A stretch of DNA of 64,000 nucleotides from Variovorax sp. HW608. GTDB taxonomy: Bacteria; Pseudomonadota; Gammaproteobacteria; Burkholderiales; Burkholderiaceae_C. This document shows positions 43,341 through 54,598 of this stretch, in pieces. The position numbers and the translations under genes are program-made. The notes beneath the pieces are model-generated. The model worked only from the letters and a program-made list of their open reading frames with translations, made no database searches and had not been told where the DNA came from. Within the stretch, counting starts at the first letter, position 1. Each line of letters begins with the position of its first letter. Where the stretch lies: positions 6,226,229 to 6,290,228 of the forward strand of contig NZ_LT607803.1 of the NCBI RefSeq assembly GCF_900090195.1. Reading direction: 5' to 3'.

Positions 43341-43952
43341 ATGGCCGCAACGTCATTCATGCAGCGCTACCTCGGTGCCGATGCGCCGCAGCGGGACAGC
43401 GCCGAGCCGGTCGTGCACCGGCGTGGGCAAACCTACCTGGCCCGGTGTCTGCACCAGATCACGCTCGGGGCCATGTCAGGCGCGCTCGAGGGCTCGGGTC
43501 TGGTGTCGATGCATTGGGGGGTCCTGCGCGCCATCCAGCTCGAGCCGGGGATTGGCCAGCAGCGCCTCTGCGAGCGGCAGAGCATCGACCCGAATTCGGC
43601 CAGCCGGCTGGTGGACGAGCTGGAGGCGATGGGCCTGGTTCGCCGCGAACCGGTGCCGAGCGACCGGCGCGCCTATGCGCTGCATCTGACCGAGGCGGGC
43701 CGCCGGCTGCGCAGCCGTCTGCGCCCGCTGGTGCTGGCGGCGCAGGACCGGGTGCTAGAGCCGCTCACCGAGAAGGAACGCCAATTGTTCCTGGAGCTGC
43801 TGACGCGGGTCGTGGAGGGCAATTCGGCGCTCGTACGTCCCGGCAACGGGCGCCGGCGCCCGGCCCGCGCCGCCAGGCGCCCGGATGAACCTGGCGCCGT
43901 GGACTCGACCCGGCGCGCCGCCTCGCCAGGCACGCGGCGCGCCCGGCCCTGA
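43341..43952 (+). CDS. MarR-family transcriptional regulator
   Basis: 203 residues. The winged helix-turn-helix is visible: MHWGVLRAIQLEPGIGQQRL, IDPNSASRLVDELEAMGLVR as recognition helix, and the wing PVPSDRRAYALHLTEAGRRL. An unusually long Arg/Ala-rich tail follows (from about residue 165), which may be disordered. Probably autoregulated through the palindrome just upstream and controlling the divergent VOC gene. The Bug-type binding protein 29 bp downstream may be in the same transcript. Confidence 0.92.
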   Translation: MAATSFMQRYLGADAPQRDSAEPVVHRRGQTYLARCLHQITLGAMSGALEGSGLVSMHWGVLRAIQLEPGIGQQRLCERQSIDPNSASRLVDELEAMGLVRREPVPSDRRAYALHLTEAGRRLRSRLRPLVLAAQDRVLEPLTEKERQLFLELLTRVVEGNSALVRPGNGRRRPARAARRPDEPGAVDSTRRAASPGTRRARP

Positions 43953-43981
43953 CCACTGCCCGCTGTTGAAAGGAGTTCATC

Positions 43982-44956
43982 ATGCTCCGTGACAACATCC
44001 CCTCCATGGCCCGCAGATCGCTGCTCGGCGCGGCGCTGGCGGGCCTGTGCGGCGCGGCATGGCCGCAACTCCACGAACAGCCACTGCGCCTGCTGGTGGG
44101 CTCTGCGCCCGGCAGTACCATGGACATCGTCGCCCGCCAGATCGGCGAGGCGTTCATGGCGCGGACCGGCCAGACGCTCATCGTCGACAACCGGCCGACC
44201 GCGGGCGGCATCGTCGCCCTGGACCTCGTCCACCGGGCACCGCCCGACGGGCGAACACTGGGCCTCGTCTATGCCATGCAGATGACGGCCGCACCGGCGC
44301 TGTTTCCGAAGCTGCCATACGACCCGGTGCACGACTTCACCCACATCGGCATCCTGTTCGTCGGCGTGCAGGTGCTGGTGGTGCCGGCCGCGCTGCCGGT
44401 GCACGACTTCGCTGAACTGATCGCGCTGGCCAAGGCGCGCCCCGAGGGTTTGCGCTATGCCACGCCGAATGTCGGCTCGCCCCAGCATCTGAGCCTGGAA
44501 CTTCTGCGCGCCAACACCGGCATGAAGCTCCTGCACGTTCCCTACCATGGCGGCCCCGCCGGGATTCAGGCCGTGCTGGCGGGCGAAGTCGACCTCACCC
44601 TCGAAGGCGTGGCCCTGCTGCTGCCCTACATCCGCAGCGGGCGCTTGAGGGCGCTGGCCGTGGGCGGCAGCCGGCGGCTCGAGGTGCTGCCGGAGGTGCC
44701 GACCTTCGACGAGCTGGGCGTGCCTGGCATCGGTGAGATATGGATGGGGCTGGTGGCGCCGCCGGGGCTGCCCACCGCAACCCGGGTTGCGATCCAGGCC
44801 GAGATGTCGCGGGCGGCGCTGGCGCTGCGGCGGGACTACGAGGCCATCGGCCGCATCGTGGAGCCCGGCAGCGGCGAGGCGATGATCGAGAGAATCCAGC
44901 GCGAGGCCCCCGTGTGGCGCGAGCTGATCCGCAGTGCACGGATCACGCCGGAGTGA
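43982..44956 (+). CDS. Bug-family (TctC) tripartite tricarboxylate-type solute-binding protein
   Basis: Periplasmic receptor, 324 residues. The signal sequence has a twin-Arg-like start (SMARRSLLGAALAGLCGAA). Mature motifs of the Bug family: LRLLVGSAPGSTMDIVARQI, IVDNRPTAGGIVALDLV, LPYDPVHDFTHIGIL and LEVLPEVPTFDELGVPG. Bug proteins bind carboxylates or aromatic acids and are often orphan in Burkholderiales; no tctA or tctB is nearby. Good Shine-Dalgarno (AAAGGAG) before the ATG. Probably expressed with marR. Confidence 0.9.
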   Translation: MLRDNIPSMARRSLLGAALAGLCGAAWPQLHEQPLRLLVGSAPGSTMDIVARQIGEAFMARTGQTLIVDNRPTAGGIVALDLVHRAPPDGRTLGLVYAMQMTAAPALFPKLPYDPVHDFTHIGILFVGVQVLVVPAALPVHDFAELIALAKARPEGLRYATPNVGSPQHLSLELLRANTGMKLLHVPYHGGPAGIQAVLAGEVDLTLEGVALLLPYIRSGRLRALAVGGSRRLEVLPEVPTFDELGVPGIGEIWMGLVAPPGLPTATRVAIQAEMSRAALALRRDYEAIGRIVEPGSGEAMIERIQREAPVWRELIRSARITPE

Positions 44957-45068
44957 TTTGCTCGCCAACGACCAGCGTGAACAGCACTACGGCATGCATT
45001 CCACTGCAGACAGCCAGCGGCACTTTCGGGTGCCGTTGGTCCGAATCGGGCCTCAACCTTGGAGACGC

Positions 45069-45659
45069 ATGATGCAGATCCTGCTGGCCTTCGCGCCCTT
45101 CATCGCCTTCGCCGCTCTTTCGCGCATGGTCCCGGTCACGCTGGCGCTCGCCGCGGCCGCGCTGGTGGCCATCGTCCAACTGCTCAACGACGTCGCGCGC
45201 CACAAGCGCAGCATCAGGATCCTCGAGGTAGGCACCGCCCTGCTCTTCTGCGGCCTGGCACTCGTTGCCTGGTCACGCGGCGGCGCATGGGGCATTGCCG
45301 AGGTGCGCTTCTGGGTGGACGGCGGCCTGTTCCTCATCGTGGCCTTCTCGATGCTGATCCGCCAGCCCTTCACGCTGCAATATGCACGCGAACGCGTCAG
45401 CCCCGAGATCGCCGCCAGGCCGCAGTTCCTGCGCGTCAACCAGATCCTCTCGGGCGTGTGGGCGCTGGCCTTCCTGGTGCTCACCGCGGCCGACCATGTG
45501 ATGGCGCGCATGCCGCAGGTGCCGCTATGGATCGGCATCGCCCTGTCGGTGGGTGCGATGGTGTTTGCCTTCTGGTTCACCAGCTGGTATCCGGAGCGGC
45601 AGCGGCGCCTGATGGCCGCGGCACAAGCCGCACAGGCCACGCAAGACGCCAAGGGCTGA
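45069..45659 (+). CDS. Polytopic membrane protein, hypothetical
   Basis: 196 residues with about six hydrophobic segments (MMQILLAFAPFIAFAALSRM, ALAAAALVAIVQLL, ALLFCGLALVAW, GLFLIVAFSMLI, GVWALAFLVLTA, WIGIALSVGAMVFAFWF) and a short cytoplasmic tail. GGAG precedes ATG 45069. It lies 112 bp after the Bug gene on the same strand. The helix pattern loosely recalls small septation-type (YciB-like) membrane proteins, but I cannot assign a family. Confidence 0.75.
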   Translation: MMQILLAFAPFIAFAALSRMVPVTLALAAAALVAIVQLLNDVARHKRSIRILEVGTALLFCGLALVAWSRGGAWGIAEVRFWVDGGLFLIVAFSMLIRQPFTLQYARERVSPEIAARPQFLRVNQILSGVWALAFLVLTAADHVMARMPQVPLWIGIALSVGAMVFAFWFTSWYPERQRRLMAAAQAAQATQDAKG

Positions 45660-45667
45660 AGCCGGCC

Positions 45668-46579
45668 TCACCCCCGGGGAATCCCTCGCCCAGCTCTTGC
45701 CTGGTCCATGCGTTGGGCCGCGCGTTCCGCAAGAATCAGGTGACGCATCTGCGCAGCAACGGATGCACTGAGTTCATGGGCCCGGTCCGGCCCTGCGTTC
45801 GACACGCGGCCGAACGCGACTCTGGCGACAAGCCCGCGATAGCGAGGAAGCGCAACCTGCATCGCGGCAGCAAGCCTCTCTCTGTCGCGCGCCGTGCGAC
45901 GCAACAGGGTGAGCGGATGCCTCTGCGCGTCCGGCGAAATCACATTGCTCACCAGCGCAGGCACGAATCGCGCGTGAGGGACCAGCCGGGCGAACAAGGC
46001 AAAACTGCTGGACCAGTTCCGCAACGAGGCAACGGCCCGCTGCGGACCAAAGGTCGCAGGGTCGGGTTCGATGTCTCCCGCCGGGAAGGTCAACAGAGCG
46101 CCTCCCTCCTGCAAATGCCTTGCGGCACCTCGCATGACGGCCAAGTGCCCTGCCCGGTCCTCAGGCAGAAGAAAGAGTTGTCGCGCCACATTGGGCAAGG
46201 CGCGCAGAAAGGGGCGATCCGAGGCAATCACCCGCAGGTCCGGCCGCAACGCGAGACTGGTGAAGAGAGCGACCGTATCCGTCATTCCAGGGTGGTTGGC
46301 CAGAACGATCAGAGGGCCTTGCACCGGAACATGCTCGATGCCCGACGTGACGAGGCCGGCTGTCATGCGGCTCATCAACCACGCACTGCCCTGGGCAAGA
46401 CCCTCGTTGCCGACACGCGTGTCGAATTCGTGGGCAGTCAGGGCGAAGCGGCGAGCCGTCGGCCGGAAGATGTGGCGCAAAGGCGTGCCACGAAGACGCA
46501 ACAGGCCAGCCGAATCCAGGATGTCGACGATGTTGACCTCGGTGAGCGTCTCGATCAGCGGTGGTGCAGTGGCGGACAT
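45668..46579 (-). CDS. PlsC-like acyltransferase
   Basis: 303 residues. The acyltransferase HxxxxD motif is in VLANHPGMTDTVALFTSLA (about residue 95), followed by DRPFLRALPNVARQLFLL (block II region) and GGALLTFPAGDIEPD, where lysophosphatidate acyltransferases have the EGTR/FPEG-type block III. It probably transfers fatty acyl groups to a lysophospholipid or lyso-ornithine lipid. A role as OlsA with the OlsB-like protein at 34760 is conceivable but not supported by location. Converges with the membrane-protein gene, 8 bp apart. Confidence 0.82.
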   Translation of the reverse strand: MSATAPPLIETLTEVNIVDILDSAGLLRLRGTPLRHIFRPTARRFALTAHEFDTRVGNEGLAQGSAWLMSRMTAGLVTSGIEHVPVQGPLIVLANHPGMTDTVALFTSLALRPDLRVIASDRPFLRALPNVARQLFLLPEDRAGHLAVMRGAARHLQEGGALLTFPAGDIEPDPATFGPQRAVASLRNWSSSFALFARLVPHARFVPALVSNVISPDAQRHPLTLLRRTARDRERLAAAMQVALPRYRGLVARVAFGRVSNAGPDRAHELSASVAAQMRHLILAERAAQRMDQARAGRGIPRG

Positions 46580-46974
46580 CTGGCAGGAGCGCGAAATGCG
46601 CGCGATGCTGGATGCGGATCTGCGGATGGTCTCATGAACCGCCCCTGCGCGGCGGTGCCCTCTTGACGTCAGCGCTGGCGTGACTGAGCGGCGTCGGGCT
46701 TTGCGGCGCGTGCGCGGTCATCTTTCGCGAGCATCCACGCGGCGGCGGTGGTGGCGAGGATCTTTGCGATCGGCGTGACGTGCATGTGAACGGACTGGCG
46801 GAAACTCATGGATTCCCCCGAATCTACCGGCCGCAGATGGCAGTGCGATGACGGTTCGCGCCTAGGCCAAGTCGCACAAGCGCCTCATCGCTCCGCCGAC
46901 AGCGTCCCGGCGGCCGGGCCGCCACACTGAAAGGCTGCGCGGCCATCGGGCCGCGAAAACCGAAAGGAACGACG
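46580..46974. other. Gene-poor stretch with one small ORF
   Basis: About 395 bp between the acyltransferase and the 62-residue ORF. It contains the 46-residue frame listed separately (46669-46809, minus). I see no RNA gene or repeat in the rest. Confidence 0.6.
46669..46809 (-). CDS. Very small protein with one hydrophobic helix, hypothetical
   Basis: 46 residues: MSFRQSVHMHVTPIAKILAT, then TAAAWMLAKDDRARAAKPD and a basic end. A GGGGGA stretch precedes the ATG. One short membrane-like segment (TPIAKILATTAAAWML) with a positively charged tail resembles small membrane peptides. Divergent from the 62-residue ORF. Confidence 0.45.
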   Translation of the reverse strand: MSFRQSVHMHVTPIAKILATTAAAWMLAKDDRARAAKPDAAQSRQR

Positions 46975-47163
46975 ATGACAAAGGAAAATGCTCCCCCGAA
47001 GAGCCCGAAGAGCCCGAAGAGCAAGGCGCCGGCCCTACCCGCGGACAAGTCCCCGCCGACGGTGCCTGACGCCGACCTCGAGTACGAGGACACCACGCAC
47101 GACGACGACAACGTCCAGCAATCCGGCCGCAGCGACGCCAGCGTGCCGCCGGACACGAAGTGA
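46975..47163 (+). CDS. Small hydrophilic protein, hypothetical
   Basis: 62 residues, with an N-terminal Lys/Pro/Ser repeat (KSPKSPKSKAP) and an acidic C-terminal half (DADLEYEDTTHDDDNVQ); likely unstructured. A good Shine-Dalgarno (AAAGGAA) precedes the ATG. No domain recognised. It ends 87 bp before the molybdoenzyme start; the tandem palindromes lie in between. Confidence 0.65.
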   Translation: MTKENAPPKSPKSPKSKAPALPADKSPPTVPDADLEYEDTTHDDDNVQQSGRSDASVPPDTK

Positions 47164-47185
47164 GGCGCGGCCGCGATCATTTCCG

Positions 47186-47215
47186 AATTGAATCGCGGCA
47201 TGTCGCGATTCAATT
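47186..47215. promoter_or_regulatory. 30-bp palindrome upstream of the formate-dehydrogenase-like gene
   Basis: AATTGAATCGCG (47186-47197) and CGCGATTCAATT (47204-47215) are perfect 12-bp arms around GCATGT. The symmetry suggests a dimeric regulator site, though it could also form an RNA hairpin. Confidence 0.75.
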
Positions 47216-47225
47216 TGACCCGGAG

Positions 47226-47250
47226 CCGGCGGATTTTGAAAACTCGCCGG
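47226..47250. promoter_or_regulatory. 25-bp palindrome abutting the molybdoenzyme start codon
   Basis: CCGGCG (47226-47231) pairs with CGCCGG (47245-47250), and inside it TTTT pairs with AAAA around a G. The dyad ends at the base before the ATG, so in RNA it would bury the ribosome-binding region. Confidence 0.7.
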
Positions 47251-49571
<2,321 letters not shown>

Positions 49572-49575
<4 letters not shown>

Positions 49576-50453
49576 GCACGCTCATCGAGGACGCGCCGCC
49601 GGCGCAGCTCGCGCCGCCGCTGTCACGGCATCGGGTGCGGGTGCTCGGCGAAGCCGGCGGACCCGCGGCCGGCCGCTTCTGCGACGACACGCTGGCCGCC
49701 GAGGCGCCGGTGGCGCTGGTCTTCAACGGCGTCTCGCACGCGGTGATGATGGCGACGCCGGCCGACCTGGAATCGTTCGCGCTCGGCTTCGCGCAGAGCG
49801 AAGGGATCATCGACCACGTGCGCGATTGCCGCGACATCGAGGTGCGCACGGTCGACGCGACGGACGCCGGCTTGCCTGGCGGCCTCGACGGCATCGAGGT
49901 GCATCTCGACATCTCGCCGCGCTGCTTCGAGCGCCTCAAGGGCCGCCGCCGCAGCATGGCCGGCCGCACCGGCTGCGGCGTCTGCGGCGTCGAAAGCTTC
50001 GCGGCGCTCGATCTCGCGCCCGCCCCGGTCGCGCGGCGTGCGTGGATCGAGCGCATCGATCTGGAGGCGGTGCTGCGCGCCTTCGCTGCGTTGCCTGCGC
50101 GGCAGGTGCTCAATGCCGAGGCCGGCGCGATCCATGCCGCCGGCTGGTCGACGCTGGGCGGAGAACTCACCGACGTGCTCGAAGACGTCGGCCGCCACAA
50201 CGCGCTCGACAAGCTGCTGGGCACGCTGGCCCGCGCGGGCCGCTTGAGCGAGCCCGGTTTCGTCGTCATGTCGAGCCGCGCCAGCCACGAGCTGGTGCGC
50301 AAGTGCGCACGGCTCGGCATCGCGGCGCTGGCGACCATTTCGGCGCCGACCGCGACCGGCGTGCAGATGGCCCGGCTTTCCGGGCTGCGGCTCTGGGGCC
50401 TGTGCCGCGCGCCGCGCGGCGTCCTCTATGCGACAGGTCCTGCCGCTTTCTGA
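49572..50453 (+). CDS. fdhD: Formate dehydrogenase accessory sulfurtransferase FdhD
   Basis: Transfers sulfur from IscS to the molybdenum cofactor of formate dehydrogenases; 293 residues. Catalytic CxxC in RTGCGVCGVESFAAL (about residues 135-138), plus EAPVALVFNGVSHAVMMATP and EDVGRHNALDKLLG, the cofactor-binding segment. The start is TTG 49572, overlapping the molybdoenzyme stop (TTGA) with GAGG 7 bases upstream; no ATG fits. This implies strict translational coupling to its client enzyme and supports formate-dehydrogenase-like chemistry there. Confidence 0.94.
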
Positions 50454-50460
50454 AGCACTC

Positions 50461-50493
50461 ATCGGGCCGATGCGGATGGCGCATCGGCCCGAT
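50461..50493. terminator. Strong hairpin after fdhD
   Basis: ATCGGGCCGATGC pairs perfectly with GCATCGGCCCGAT (13 bp) around a 7-base loop, 7 bp after the fdhD stop. There is no clear U-tract, so termination may need Rho or the hairpin may protect the 3' end. Confidence 0.6.
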
Positions 50494-50533
50494 TGATGTC
50501 CAATGCGCTGCTCATCAACAAGGGATTTGCAGC

Positions 50534-51751
50534 ATGAAGCCTGGCAAGGTCGTTCTCGGGGCGCTGGCCGTGGCCGTGGTGGCCGGTGCAGCGGGATGGT
50601 TCAGCCTGGACAAGGAAACGCGCGGCGTGCTCGCCACGCTGCCGACCAATCGCGACGTGCTGTTCTGGAGCCAGCCGGAGCGCGATGCGGCTTTCCGTGC
50701 GCTGGACCGGCTTCCGTTCCTCGCCAAGGCGCGCGTCGTCCCGGCCGGCGGCACGCCGTCGCCCCTGCCGCCCGGCCCGCCCCTGGCGCTGCCGCTGGAC
50801 CTCGATGCCTACATGGCGCAGCAGCGCAGCGCCGCGATCGTGATCCTGCACGACGGCAAGCTGCGGCTGGAGCGCTACGGCCTCGGCTTCGACCGCGACG
50901 GACGCTGGACCAGCTTCTCGGTCGCGAAGTCCATGACCTCCACGCTGCTCGGCGCTGCGGTGCGCGACGGCCATATCCGCAGCCTCGACGACAAGGTCAG
51001 CGACTACATCCAGGAGATGAAAGGCTCGGCCTATGACGACGTCAGCATCCGGCATTTGCTGACCATGACCTCGGGCGTGCGCTGGAACGAGGACTACGCC
51101 GATCCGAATTCCGACGTGGCGCGCTTCGTCAACCACCAGCCCGAGGAAGGCGTCGATGCGCTCGTGAGCTACCTGCGCAAGTTGCCCCGGGCCGCGCCGG
51201 CCGGCACGCGCTGGAACTACAGCACCGGCGAAACCAACCTCGTGGGCATCCTGGTGACCCGCGCGACCGGCAAGCCGCTCGCCAGCTACCTCGCCGAAAA
51301 GATCTGGATCCCGGCCGGCATGGAACAAAAGGCCACCTGGATCCTGAGCCGCACCGGCCAGGAGATCAGCGGCTGCTGCATCCAGGCCGCCACGCGCGAT
51401 TTCGCGCGCCTGGGGCAGTTCGTCCTCGGCGGTGCGAAGGTGGGCGGCCAGCCCATCGTGCCGGACGACTGGCTCGCGCAGGCCACCACCCGGCAGGCCG
51501 ACATCGGCCGGCCGGGCCGCGGCTACGGCTTCCAATGGTGGACCTACGACGACGGCAGCTTCGCGGCGCGCGGCATCTTCGGGCAGGGCATCTTCATCGA
51601 CCCCAGGCGCAGGCTCGTGATCGCCTCCAACGGCGACTGGGCCGGCGGCGCCAACAACCGCGCCGACGTCGAAGCGCGGGAGGCCTTCTACAAGGCCGTG
51701 CAGAAGGCCATCGACGACGAAGCCGCAGGCCATGGCAAGGCCAGCGGCTGA
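50534..51751 (+). CDS. Beta-lactamase-family serine hydrolase
   Basis: 405 residues with an N-terminal membrane anchor or signal (KVVLGALAVAVVAGAAGWF). Class-C-type motifs: SxxK in WTSFSVAKSMTSTLLG (about residue 133), YxN replaced by YST in TRWNYSTGETNLVGILVTRA, and a late GFQWWTYDDGSF where the KTG-like strand lies. Such proteins are mostly esterases or peptidases (EstB, 6-aminohexanoate-dimer hydrolase type) rather than resistance enzymes. NylB-like proteins share LTMTSGVRWNEDY. Monocistronic. Confidence 0.88.
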   Translation: MKPGKVVLGALAVAVVAGAAGWFSLDKETRGVLATLPTNRDVLFWSQPERDAAFRALDRLPFLAKARVVPAGGTPSPLPPGPPLALPLDLDAYMAQQRSAAIVILHDGKLRLERYGLGFDRDGRWTSFSVAKSMTSTLLGAAVRDGHIRSLDDKVSDYIQEMKGSAYDDVSIRHLLTMTSGVRWNEDYADPNSDVARFVNHQPEEGVDALVSYLRKLPRAAPAGTRWNYSTGETNLVGILVTRATGKPLASYLAEKIWIPAGMEQKATWILSRTGQEISGCCIQAATRDFARLGQFVLGGAKVGGQPIVPDDWLAQATTRQADIGRPGRGYGFQWWTYDDGSFAARGIFGQGIFIDPRRRLVIASNGDWAGGANNRADVEAREAFYKAVQKAIDDEAAGHGKASG

Positions 51752-51897
51752 GTCCGCTGGCCCGGTACACGCCACCCTCGGCACGGTCGCAGCGCTTCCA
51801 GACGCACAGACGCATCAGCCCTCGTCTGACAGCCGGCAGGCCCGCGCCGCATGAAAACGGTAGCTTGCGAATTTCCGCAGGAGCGGTGGAGCGCGCA

Positions 51898-52347
51898 ATG
51901 GGCATCATGCAAAACTCAACAGCAGAAACACGCGACGGCTTGCGGCGCTTCTTCGCCTGGACCTTCGTCGTATCCGCGCTTCTCATGTTCGCGATGATCG
52001 CCCTGGAGGTGTTCTTTCCGCAGGGCGTCAGGATCTCTCCGCAGTCCTCGGCGGTCCTGGCCGACGCGCTCGGAAGCCATGCGGCGATGGACATCGATCT
52101 GTACGACTTCCAGCTCCTGATCATGGTCGCCGCGCTGGTGTCCTGCGTGGCCTCGATCGTGGGCCTCATCATCGTGGCCTTCGTCGATTCGGTGGAATCG
52201 CGCAAGGCGCGTCGCCGGCGCGCGATCGAGGCGCGACTGCGGCATCCGACCGGCTGGCACGGCCAGGAAAGCAGCTCCGCCGAGCGGCCGCCGCCGCGCA
52301 ACGCCCGTCTGCGCGAGCTCCGGCAAGTGGTGCACGATCTCAAGTAA
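51898..52347 (+). CDS. Two-helix membrane protein, hypothetical
   Basis: 149 residues from ATG 51898 (an internal ATG at 51907 is possible). Two membrane segments, FAWTFVVSALLMFAMIALEV and FQLLIMVAALVSCVASIVGL, flank a short outer loop. The tail is strongly basic (SRKARRRRAIEARLRHP) and cytoplasmic by the positive-inside rule. No family recognised. Confidence 0.65.
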   Translation: MGIMQNSTAETRDGLRRFFAWTFVVSALLMFAMIALEVFFPQGVRISPQSSAVLADALGSHAAMDIDLYDFQLLIMVAALVSCVASIVGLIIVAFVDSVESRKARRRRAIEARLRHPTGWHGQESSSAERPPPRNARLRELRQVVHDLK

Positions 52348-52437
52348 GTCCGCGCCCGGCGCCGATCGGCGATGCTGCCGGGAGGTCTCACCCCTGGCAC
52401 TATCCGGCTTCGCGCCGAGGATCCACAATCGACGCCC

Positions 52438-53253
52438 ATGACACTGACCGTTGCACAAAAGCGCGCGGCCTTCCGCGCGCTTCATGAACAGGGTTGCTTC
52501 ATCCTGCCCAATCCGTGGGACGTCGGCAGCGCGCGCTTTCTGCAGAGCCAGGGCTTCAAGGCGCTCGCGACGACGAGTTCGGGCCACGCATGGTCAGAGG
52601 GCTGCCGCGACGGCGCTGTAACGCGCGAGAAGGTGCTCGCGCATCTGCGCCAGATGGTCGCCGCAACCGACCTGCCGCTGAATGCGGACTTCGAGAACGG
52701 CTTTGCGCGCGATCCGCAAGGCGTGGCGCAAAGCGTGCGCATGGCCATCGACACCGGCGTCGCAGGCCTGTCGATCGAAGACTCCACCGGCGATCCGGCC
52801 GCGCCGCTCTTCGAACTCGATGTCGCGGTGGCGCGGATGCGCGCGGCACGCGGCGCGATCGACCAGGAAGGCGGCGACACACTGCTCGTCGGCCGGGCCG
52901 AGAATTTCTTCGCCGGCCGGCCCGATCTCGATGACGCGATCCGGCGGCTCAAGGCCTACGCCGAGGCGGGCGCGGACTGCCTCTACGCGCCGGGCATCCG
53001 CACGCGCGAGCAGATCGCGGCGGTGGTTGCCGCGGTCGCGCCGAAGCCGGTCAACCTGCTGGTCGGCGCGACCAGCGAGTTCACGCTCGCGGACATCGAG
53101 GCCATGGGCGTGCGGCGCGTGAGCGTCGGCGGCGCACTCGCGCGCGCGGCCTGGGGCGGCTTCATGCGCGCCACCCGCACGCTGGCCGAGGGCCGCTTCG
53201 ACGGATTCGCGGACGCGGCGTCGGGCGCCGAACTCAACGAGCTCTTCCGCTGA
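52438..53253 (+). CDS. Isocitrate lyase / PEP mutase family protein
   Basis: TIM-barrel enzyme, 271 residues. Family markers: NPWDVGSARFLQSQGFKALA, TTSSGHAWSEGCRDG, metal-binding Asp/Glu in PLNADFENGFARDP and TGVAGLSIEDSTGD. Members act as PEP mutases, oxaloacetate decarboxylases or 2-methylisocitrate lyases. The active-site KKCGH loop of true isocitrate lyases is absent, so a lyase of small 2-oxo acids or phosphonates is more likely. Start ATG 52438 (MTLTVAQKRAAFRALH). The next gene is convergent. Confidence 0.88.
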   Translation: MTLTVAQKRAAFRALHEQGCFILPNPWDVGSARFLQSQGFKALATTSSGHAWSEGCRDGAVTREKVLAHLRQMVAATDLPLNADFENGFARDPQGVAQSVRMAIDTGVAGLSIEDSTGDPAAPLFELDVAVARMRAARGAIDQEGGDTLLVGRAENFFAGRPDLDDAIRRLKAYAEAGADCLYAPGIRTREQIAAVVAAVAPKPVNLLVGATSEFTLADIEAMGVRRVSVGGALARAAWGGFMRATRTLAEGRFDGFADAASGAELNELFR

Positions 53254-53257
53254 CCGC

Positions 53258-54571
53258 TCAGGGCGCCTGCAGACGCTGGAGCAATTCCAGCGTCGGGAAG
53301 CCGTCGGCGACGAGGCCCGCGCTGTGCTGGTAGCGGCGCACCGCGGCGCGGGTCGCCGGGCCGAGCAGACCATCGGGCTCGCCGCTCGAAAAGCCCTCCT
53401 GGTTCAGCACGGTCTGCAGCTCGCGCATCTGGCTTCGCGTGAGCGGGGTCAGCTCGCGCGGCCATTGCGCCTGCACGCCCGGGCCGCCTTCGAGGCGCTG
53501 CGACAGCAGGCCAACCGCGAGCGCGTAGCTGTCCGAGTTGTTGTAGCGCAGGACGGCCCGGTAGTTGGGCCCGACCAGGAAGGCCGGCCCGCGCGCACCG
53601 GCCGGCAGCAGGATCGCACCATCGGCGAAGTCGGGCAGCGGCCGGCCGTCCATGCTGCGCACGCCCTCGGCGGCCCACTGGCCGCTCGCCTGCCGCACGC
53701 TCGAATCGGCGCGGCCGTAGTCGAAGTTCGAAGGCAACTGCACCTCCGCGCCCCAGGGCTGGCCGCGCTGCCATCCCGAGCTCGCGAGGAAGTTCGCAGT
53801 GGACGCCATCACGTCCGGCATGCTGCCCCAGATGTCGCGCTTGCCATCGCCATCGGCGTCGACCGCATAGCGCAGGAAGTTCGACGGCAGGAACTGCGTC
53901 TGCCCCATCGCGCCGGCCCAGGAGCCGACCATGTGCGCGTGGTCGATGTCGCCGTTCTCGATGATCCTGAGCGCCGCGCGCAACTCGCCGCGCGCCCAGT
54001 CGCGACGGCGGCCTTCGTAGGCGAGCGTCGCCAGCGCATCGATGGCCGGCGTATTGCCGTAGTTGCCACCGTAGTTGCTCTCGATGCCCCAGATCGCCGC
54101 GATGACGCCGGGCGGCACGCCGTAGCGCGCCGATGCCGCATCGGCAGCCGAACGGATCTGCGCGAGCTTTTCCTGGCCGGTTGCGACCCGCTGCGCGGAG
54201 ACGGCGGTGTCGAGGTAGTCCCACACGGGGCGAACGAATTCGGGCTGCGCGCGGTCCAGCTCGATCACGCGCGGCAGGTACTGCACCTTGTCGAAGGCAT
54301 CGCGCAGCGCGGCCTCGCCGACGCCGGCCGCGCGCATCTCGGCGCGGAAGTCCTTGACCCACTGGGCGAATCCCTGTTCGGGGCCGGGCGGATTCTGGGC
54401 CGCGGGCGCCTGCGGCCGAGCCGGCGGCGGCAATGGCTGGGCGGGGCTTGCAGGCGCGACAGGCGGCTGCTGGGTGGTGGCGCAACCCGCCAGGGTCGCG
54501 AAGGCAAGCACGGAGACAGTGCGCCGCGCGCGGCAAAGCAATGGGGCGTTGGTTCTCTGCATCCCTCGCAT
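53258..54571 (-). CDS. MltB-type lytic murein transglycosylase with peptidoglycan-binding domain
   Basis: 437 residues. Lipoprotein signal VSVLAFATLAGCATTQQP (lipobox LAGC), then a Pro/Ala-rich linker. The SLT_2 (GH103) domain spans about 65-365, with the catalytic Glu in VIAAIWGIESNYGGNYG (about 164) and AGAMGQTQFLPSNFLRYAVD. A C-terminal PG_binding_1 domain begins SQMRELQTVLNQEGF and ends DGFPTLELLQRL. Cleaves murein glycan strands with 1,6-anhydro products at the outer membrane. ATG 54571 or 54562 are both possible. Confidence 0.92.
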   Translation of the reverse strand: MRGMQRTNAPLLCRARRTVSVLAFATLAGCATTQQPPVAPASPAQPLPPPARPQAPAAQNPPGPEQGFAQWVKDFRAEMRAAGVGEAALRDAFDKVQYLPRVIELDRAQPEFVRPVWDYLDTAVSAQRVATGQEKLAQIRSAADAASARYGVPPGVIAAIWGIESNYGGNYGNTPAIDALATLAYEGRRRDWARGELRAALRIIENGDIDHAHMVGSWAGAMGQTQFLPSNFLRYAVDADGDGKRDIWGSMPDVMASTANFLASSGWQRGQPWGAEVQLPSNFDYGRADSSVRQASGQWAAEGVRSMDGRPLPDFADGAILLPAGARGPAFLVGPNYRAVLRYNNSDSYALAVGLLSQRLEGGPGVQAQWPRELTPLTRSQMRELQTVLNQEGFSSGEPDGLLGPATRAAVRRYQHSAGLVADGFPTLELLQRLQAP

Positions 54572-54598
54572 TCTCTCGCGCTGCGCCCGCCGCCCCGC

